This document shows, piece after piece, positions 63,261 to 64,000 of a DNA stretch of 64,000 bases (its first letter is position 1; every line of letters begins with the position of its first letter). The DNA lies in NCBI RefSeq assembly GCF_002356295.1, contig NZ_AP018042.1, positions 744,001-808,000 on the forward strand. The letters run 5' to 3'. A model generated the notes under the pieces. That model saw only the letters and a list, made by a program, of their open reading frames with translations. It was not told the DNA's origin and did no database searches. The DNA is from Labilibaculum antarcticum (lineage in GTDB: Bacteria > Bacteroidota > Bacteroidia > Bacteroidales > Marinifilaceae). A program made the position numbers and the translations under genes.

Positions 63261-63815
63261 ATAGCTGGATTTCACCATAAAAACAACAGAGGCCCAAGAA
63301 AACCTCAAGAAGCTCTACATAAAATTAACAAGTTAATTAGAGCCCGCAGCGTTCGCGTGGTTGGAGAGAACGTAGAACCAGGAGTTTATTCAATTTCCGA
63401 AGCACTTAAATTTGCCGAGGATCAAGGATTAGACCTAATTGAAATTTCACCAAACGCCGATCCACCAGTCTGTAAAATTTCTGATTACCAAAAGTTTCTT
63501 TATCAGCAGAAAAAGAAACAGAAGGAATTGAAGGCAAAAACGGTTAAAGTTGTAGTTAAAGAAATTCGTTTCGGACCAAACACCGACGAACATGATTACA
63601 ATTTTAAACTTAAACATGCCGAAAAATTCTTAACTGAGGGATCGAAAGTGAAAGCTTATGTTTTCTTTAAAGGTCGATCAATTCTTTTTAAAGACAAAGG
63701 TGAAATTCTTTTGTTAAGATTTGCTCAAGATCTGGAAGAGCTTGGTAAGGTTGAACAACTTCCAAGATTGGAAGGAAAACGTATGACCATGTTTTTAACT
63801 CCGAAGAAAAAGTAA
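63261..63815 (+). CDS. infC: Translation initiation factor IF-3 with a probable AUA start
   Basis: Binds the 30S subunit, prevents early 50S joining and checks the start codon. The frame is open back to a TAG at 63246. Family-type N-terminal sequence ([20 protein letters not shown]) lies upstream of the first GTG (63357), so the real start must be earlier. The only sensible codon is ATA at 63261, preceded by a perfect AGGAGG (63247-63252) nine bases away; no ATG, GTG or TTG is available. IF-3 genes are known to use rare starts (AUU in E. coli) for autoregulation. From 63261 the protein has 184 residues, with the C-terminal domain including [20 protein letters not shown]. It lies 22 bp after thrS. 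Confidence 0.92.
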   Translation: MAGFHHKNNRGPRKPQEALHKINKLIRARSVRVVGENVEPGVYSISEALKFAEDQGLDLIEISPNADPPVCKISDYQKFLYQQKKKQKELKAKTVKVVVKEIRFGPNTDEHDYNFKLKHAEKFLTEGSKVKAYVFFKGRSILFKDKGEILLLRFAQDLEELGKVEQLPRLEGKRMTMFLTPKKK

Positions 63816-63849
63816 AGTAATTTATATATAATCAATAATTAGTTGTACA

Positions 63850-64000
63850 ATGCCTAAGATGAAAACAAATTGCAGCGCAAAGAAAAGATTTACTTTGACT
63901 GCATCTGGAAAAATCAAAAGAAAGCACGCTTTTAAAAGTCATATTTTGACTAAAAAGAGCACTAAAAGAAAGAGAAATCTGACTTACTTTGGTACTGTAA
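63850..64000 (+). CDS. rpmI: Ribosomal protein bL35 (cut by window edge)
   Basis: Fifty codons of bL35: starts [20 protein letters not shown] and continues with the basic [20 protein letters not shown] block. A component of the 50S subunit. The usual protein has about 65 residues, so some 15 are missing beyond the window. It lies 34 bp after infC as in most bacteria. Confidence 0.97.
   Translation, partial: MPKMKTNCSAKKRFTLTASGKIKRKHAFKSHILTKKSTKRKRNLTYFGTV

Noticed and set aside
63357-63815. infC starting at the GTG at 63357
   Set aside because: This would remove the conserved N-terminal helix and linker start and has no Shine-Dalgarno; the upstream AUA has both.

Overview
The window reads as the chromosome of a marine Bacteroidetes/Bacteroidota bacterium, probably order Marinilabiliales (genus not determinable by eye). 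The evidence is a SusC/SusD pair with a hybrid two-component sensor, a type IX secretion C-terminal domain, -7 boxes of the form TAnnTTTG, and many Bacteroidetes-restricted families (DUF6146, DUF3078, SusE-like lipoproteins). G+C is low and most genes lie on the minus strand.

Region 1 (1-12.3 kb) is mostly housekeeping: a RecB/AddA-type helicase-nuclease, mnmA, envelope and lipid enzymes (PAP2 phosphatase, lipid kinase). It also holds a small operon in which a sugar kinase fused to a RapZ C-terminal domain, a 45-residue cysteine-rich protein and a MurU-like nucleotidyltransferase lie in tandem, suggesting cell-wall sugar recycling.

Region 2 (12.4-40.7 kb) is a polysaccharide utilisation locus for a red-algal galactan (agar or porphyran). 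The outer-membrane and sensing part is SusC, SusD, a third surface lipoprotein and a divergent hybrid two-component regulator. The depolymerising part is a GH86 agarase/porphyranase-like enzyme with a type IX secretion tail, a GH2 enzyme, a GH117 anhydro-galactosidase and a formylglycine sulfatase. The catabolic operon (zinc-type dehydrogenase, KduD-like SDR, aldehyde dehydrogenase, enolase-superfamily cycloisomerase, aldose 1-epimerase, RhaT-like permease) fits stepwise oxidation of 3,6-anhydro-L-galactose to 2-keto-3-deoxygluconate plus galactose entry. The final kinase and aldolase are not in the window. The GH86 gene has one in-frame TGA just after the signal peptide. Four promoters of this locus share a GTATTTGATAA-like operator exactly 56 bp from the -7 box.

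Region 3 (40.9-52.9 kb) is an amino-sugar/hexose cluster: galE, GH20 hexosaminidase, ROK kinase, CBM9-like protein, NagB-PIG-L fusion, FucP/NagP-type permease, sugar nucleotidyltransferase and a NagC-like ROK repressor. It contains two decayed genes (an internally deleted NahK-like kinase and a Gfo/Idh/MocA tail) and a 42-bp tandem repeat. Three copies of an unrecognised leader element, each starting with a short frame coding for MKRPC, lie in regions 2 and 3; two of them run directly into the start codon of a real gene.

Region 4 (53-64 kb) has tRNA-Leu(GAG), two tRNA-Gly(GCC), a four-gene cassette (thioredoxin-like, ApbE, DUF4266, DUF3570), two gene-poor tracts carrying dispersed repeats, a dipeptidyl-peptidase IV-type S9 protease, and the conserved thrS-infC-rpmI operon, where infC appears to start at a rare AUA codon.
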